From Yimella sp. (GTDB lineage: Bacteria > Actinomycetota > Actinomycetes > Actinomycetales > Dermatophilaceae), in NCBI GenBank assembly GCA_030150425.1, contig JASLFY010000138.1:1-8566 (forward strand): DNA of 8,566 nt, read 5' to 3'. The position numbers and the translations under genes are program-made. The notes under the pieces are model-generated. The model worked only from the letters and a program-made list of their open reading frames with translations, made no database searches and had not been told where the DNA came from. Below are positions 6,602-8,566 of the stretch, piece by piece (position 1 is the first letter of the stretch; each line of letters begins with the position of its first letter).

Positions 6602-7189
6602 TCATTGTCCGCCGGTCCGCAGGTCGCGCAGCGCCAGGTTGAGCTGCAGCACGTTCACCCGCGACGAGCCGAGGAGGCCGAGGGTGGGAGCGGTGACGTG
6701 TGCCTCGACGAGCGCCCGCACCCGGGCCGGTGGGAGATGCCGGGCCGCGGCGACGCGGGCCACCTGCCAGCGTGCGTACGCGGGGGAGATGTCGGGGTCG
6801 AGCCCCGACGCCGACGCGGTGAGGGCGTCGGCCGGCACCGGTCCGACCGCGTGCGGGTTCGCGGCCAGCAGATCCCGCCGCCGGGCGGCCACCGAGGCCG
6901 CCTGCCGCGCGTCCGACTGGCCGTAGTTGCTGCCGCCGCTGGTCAGGCCGGAGTAGTCGCTGGTCGACGGACGCGACTGGAACCACGCCGCTCCGGTGAA
7001 CTTCTGGCCGAGCAGCGCGGAGCCGACCGTGCGTCCGTCGCTGCTGACCAAGGACCCGGCCGCGCGTCCCGGGACGGCGAACGCCGCGGCGGTCACGGCG
7101 GCGGGGTAGAGCACCCCGAGCAGCACGGTGAGGACTAGGAGCGCGCGCACGGCGGCGAATGTCTGGCGAACGGCGGACACAGCGATCAC
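6602..7189 (-). CDS. kdpC: KdpC, potassium-transporting ATPase accessory subunit
   Basis: This 195-residue protein has one N-terminal membrane segment (about 10-38) and an extracytoplasmic domain. Family signatures are FQSRPS (70-75), SGGSNYGQSD (84-93), TASASGLDPDISPAYARWQV (124-143) and RVNVLQLNLAL (177-187). KdpC is the small subunit of the KdpFABC pump. It sits on the KdpA/KdpB complex and is thought to raise the affinity of KdpB for ATP. Length matches the E. coli protein of about 190 residues. The start is GTG, chosen because it overlaps the kdpB stop in a GTGA coupling (7186-7189) and leaves a normal length; a second GTG three codons on is possible. No clear Shine-Dalgarno is seen before it. 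Its stop is four bases before kdpD. Confidence 0.95.
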   Translation of the reverse strand: MIAVSAVRQTFAAVRALLVLTVLLGVLYPAAVTAAAFAVPGRAAGSLVSSDGRTVGSALLGQKFTGAAWFQSRPSTSDYSGLTSGGSNYGQSDARQAASVAARRRDLLAANPHAVGPVPADALTASASGLDPDISPAYARWQVARVAAARHLPPARVRALVEAHVTAPTLGLLGSSRVNVLQLNLALRDLRTGGQ

Positions 7190-8566
7190 TTCAATCCGGG
7201 GACGAGGGACAGGGCGAGGTCGATGAGCTTGATCCCGGCGAACGGGGCGATCACGCCGCCGACGCCGTAGAGCAGCAGGTTGCGCCGCAGGATGTGCGCC
7301 GCATCGCTCGCGCGGTAGCGAACACCCTTGAGTGCCAACGGAATCAGCGCGATGATGACCAGGGCGTTGAAGATGACCGCGGACAGCATCGCGGACTGTG
7401 GACTGTGCAGGTGCATCACGTTGAGCCGCGACAATCCGGGATACACAGTCACGAACATCGCCGGGATGATCGCGAAGTACTTCGCGACGTCGTTCGCGAT
7501 CGAGAAGGTGGTCAACGCCCCGCGGGTGATCAGCAACTGCTTCCCGATGCGCACGATGTCGATCAGCTTCGTCGGGTCGGAGTCGAGGTCGACCATGTTC
7601 CCGGCCTCCTTGGCCGCGGAGGTGCCGGTGTTCATCGCCACACCGACGTCGGCCTGCGCCAGGGCCGGGGCGTCGTTGGTGCCGTCGCCGGTCATCGCGA
7701 CCATGCGCCCGCCGGCCTGTTCCTTCTTGATCAGGCGCATCTTGTCCTCGGGTGTCGCCTCGGCGAGGAAGTCGTCGACGCCGGCCTCCGCGGCGATGGC
7801 CGCGGCCGTACGGGGGTTGTCGCCGGTGATCATCACCGTACGGATCCCCATCGCCCGCAGTTGGGCGAATCGATCCGCCATGCCGGGCTTCACGACGTCC
7901 TTGAGGTGGATGACCCCGAGCGTCCGCGCGACGCCGGACGCATCGCGTTCGGCCACCACCAGCGGGGTGCCACCGGCGGCGCTGACCGCGTCGACGTGGT
8001 GGTCGATGTCCGGACCGGGGTGCCCGCCGTGTTCGCGGACCCAGGCGACCACCGCGGAACCGGCACCCTTGCGCACGCAGGAGCCGTCGGCGAGGTCGAC
8101 GCCGGACATCCGCGTCTGGGCCGAGAAGGGCACGACGGTGGCATCGGCAAGGTCCTGGATTCCACTGAAACGCAACGGAACTGCCTGGTCGACGACGTAG
8201 TCGACGATCGAACGTCCCTCGGGGGTCTCGTCCGCCAGGGACGAAAGGTGTGCCGCCGCGAGCAGTACAGATTGATCGGTGCCGTCGGTCGGCAGGGCAT
8301 CGCTCGCCCGCCGGTTGCCGAAGGTGATGGTGCCGGTCTTGTCCAACAGCAGGGTCGACACATCACCTGCGGCCTCGACCGCGCGCCCGCTCATCGCCAG
8401 CACGTTGCGTTGCACGAGCCGGTCCATCCCAGCGATGCCGATGGCTGACAGGAGGGCGCCGATGGTGGTCGGGATCAGGCAGACGAGCAGGGCGACCAAC
8501 ACCACCAACGGCAGGTCGCGACCGGAGTAGATCGCCATCGGCTGCACCGCCGTGACGGCGGTGCAG
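7186..8566 (-). CDS. kdpB: KdpB, potassium-transporting P-type ATPase ATP-binding subunit, 5' end cut by window edge
   Basis: About 459 residues of the C-terminal two thirds are visible; roughly 230 N-terminal residues (first membrane helices and the TGES actuator domain) should lie past the right edge, judged against the 682-residue E. coli protein. Numbering from the first complete codon at 8565, a membrane helix around 20-45 contains CLIPTTIG, with the family's conserved proline. The phosphorylation loop DKTGT is at 75-79 (aspartate codon 8341-8343). Nucleotide-domain motifs are FSAQTRMSG (147-155) and KGA (166-168). The hinge motifs TGDN (247-250) and TGDGTNDAP (292-300) follow. ANDVAKYF (357-364) contains the Asp/Lys pair that couples ATP hydrolysis to potassium movement in this family. 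All visible catalytic residues are intact. KdpB hydrolyses ATP to drive potassium import through KdpA. The outermost bases form a perfect palindrome, so residues coded beyond about 8554 should be treated with caution. Confidence 0.96.
   Translation of the reverse strand, partial: CTAVTAVQPMAIYSGRDLPLVVLVALLVCLIPTTIGALLSAIGIAGMDRLVQRNVLAMSGRAVEAAGDVSTLLLDKTGTITFGNRRASDALPTDGTDQSVLLAAAHLSSLADETPEGRSIVDYVVDQAVPLRFSGIQDLADATVVPFSAQTRMSGVDLADGSCVRKGAGSAVVAWVREHGGHPGPDIDHHVDAVSAAGGTPLVVAERDASGVARTLGVIHLKDVVKPGMADRFAQLRAMGIRTVMITGDNPRTAAAIAAEAGVDDFLAEATPEDKMRLIKKEQAGGRMVAMTGDGTNDAPALAQADVGVAMNTGTSAAKEAGNMVDLDSDPTKLIDIVRIGKQLLITRGALTTFSIANDVAKYFAIIPAMFVTVYPGLSRLNVMHLHSPQSAMLSAVIFNALVIIALIPLALKGVRYRASDAAHILRRNLLLYGVGGVIAPFAGIKLIDLALSLVPGLK
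8542..8566. repeat. Perfect inverted repeat, 12-base arms around one base, at the window end
   Basis: CTGCACCGCCGT (8542-8553) is followed by one G (8554) and its exact reverse complement ACGGCGGTGCAG (8555-8566). It lies within the kdpB reading frame, which stays open through it. The right arm ends at the very last base, so the palindrome may continue outside. It could be a genuine GC-rich coincidence in coding DNA or a fold-back artefact if this is the end of a contig. Confidence 0.9.

Noticed and set aside
7159..8448. 429-codon plus-strand open frame opposite kdpB
   Set aside because: Arg/Asp/His-rich with no recognisable domain; kdpB on the other strand is unmistakable.

Overview
The window looks like the chromosome of a high-GC actinobacterium. 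By eye G+C is around two thirds or more, almost every third codon position is G or C, genes are tightly packed, GTG serves as a start, and the protein sequences fit actinobacterial versions of their families. The species cannot be fixed from this sequence. I see no rRNA, tRNA, CRISPR array, insertion sequence or phage gene.

Layout from left to right. Positions 1-1702 (minus strand) hold most of a GH13 alpha-amylase-family enzyme with an N-terminal CBM48-like domain. It runs off the left edge with only its extreme C-terminus missing. A 161-base divergent intergenic region (1703-1863) is the only real non-coding space; it carries weak promoter-like and inverted-repeat signals. Positions 1864-3354 (plus strand) encode a 12-segment APC-superfamily amino acid permease of the cationic amino acid transporter (CAT) type. 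Four bases after its stop begins the 3' end of a minus-strand operon that fills the rest of the window. In transcription order this operon is kdpB (cut by the right edge), kdpC, kdpD and kdpE. The junctions are a GTGA overlap, a 4-base gap and an ATGA overlap.

The Kdp genes form one functional unit. KdpB is the P-type ATPase subunit and KdpC the single-span accessory subunit of the high-affinity potassium pump KdpFABC. KdpD (sensor kinase) and KdpE (response regulator) form the two-component system that switches the pump on under potassium limitation. kdpA, and kdpF if present, should lie beyond the right edge, along with the operon promoter. The permease and the GH13 enzyme are divergent neighbours with no evident functional link to Kdp.

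No stretch above 300 bases lacks a gene. The many other open frames are high-GC shadows of these six genes. I found no convincing undescribed system. The observations most worth checking are a perfect 12-bp-arm palindrome ending exactly at the last base of the window (possibly an assembly fold-back), a hairpin that would pair the permease Shine-Dalgarno region, a possible operator in the divergent region, and an excess of the hexamer CGTACG.
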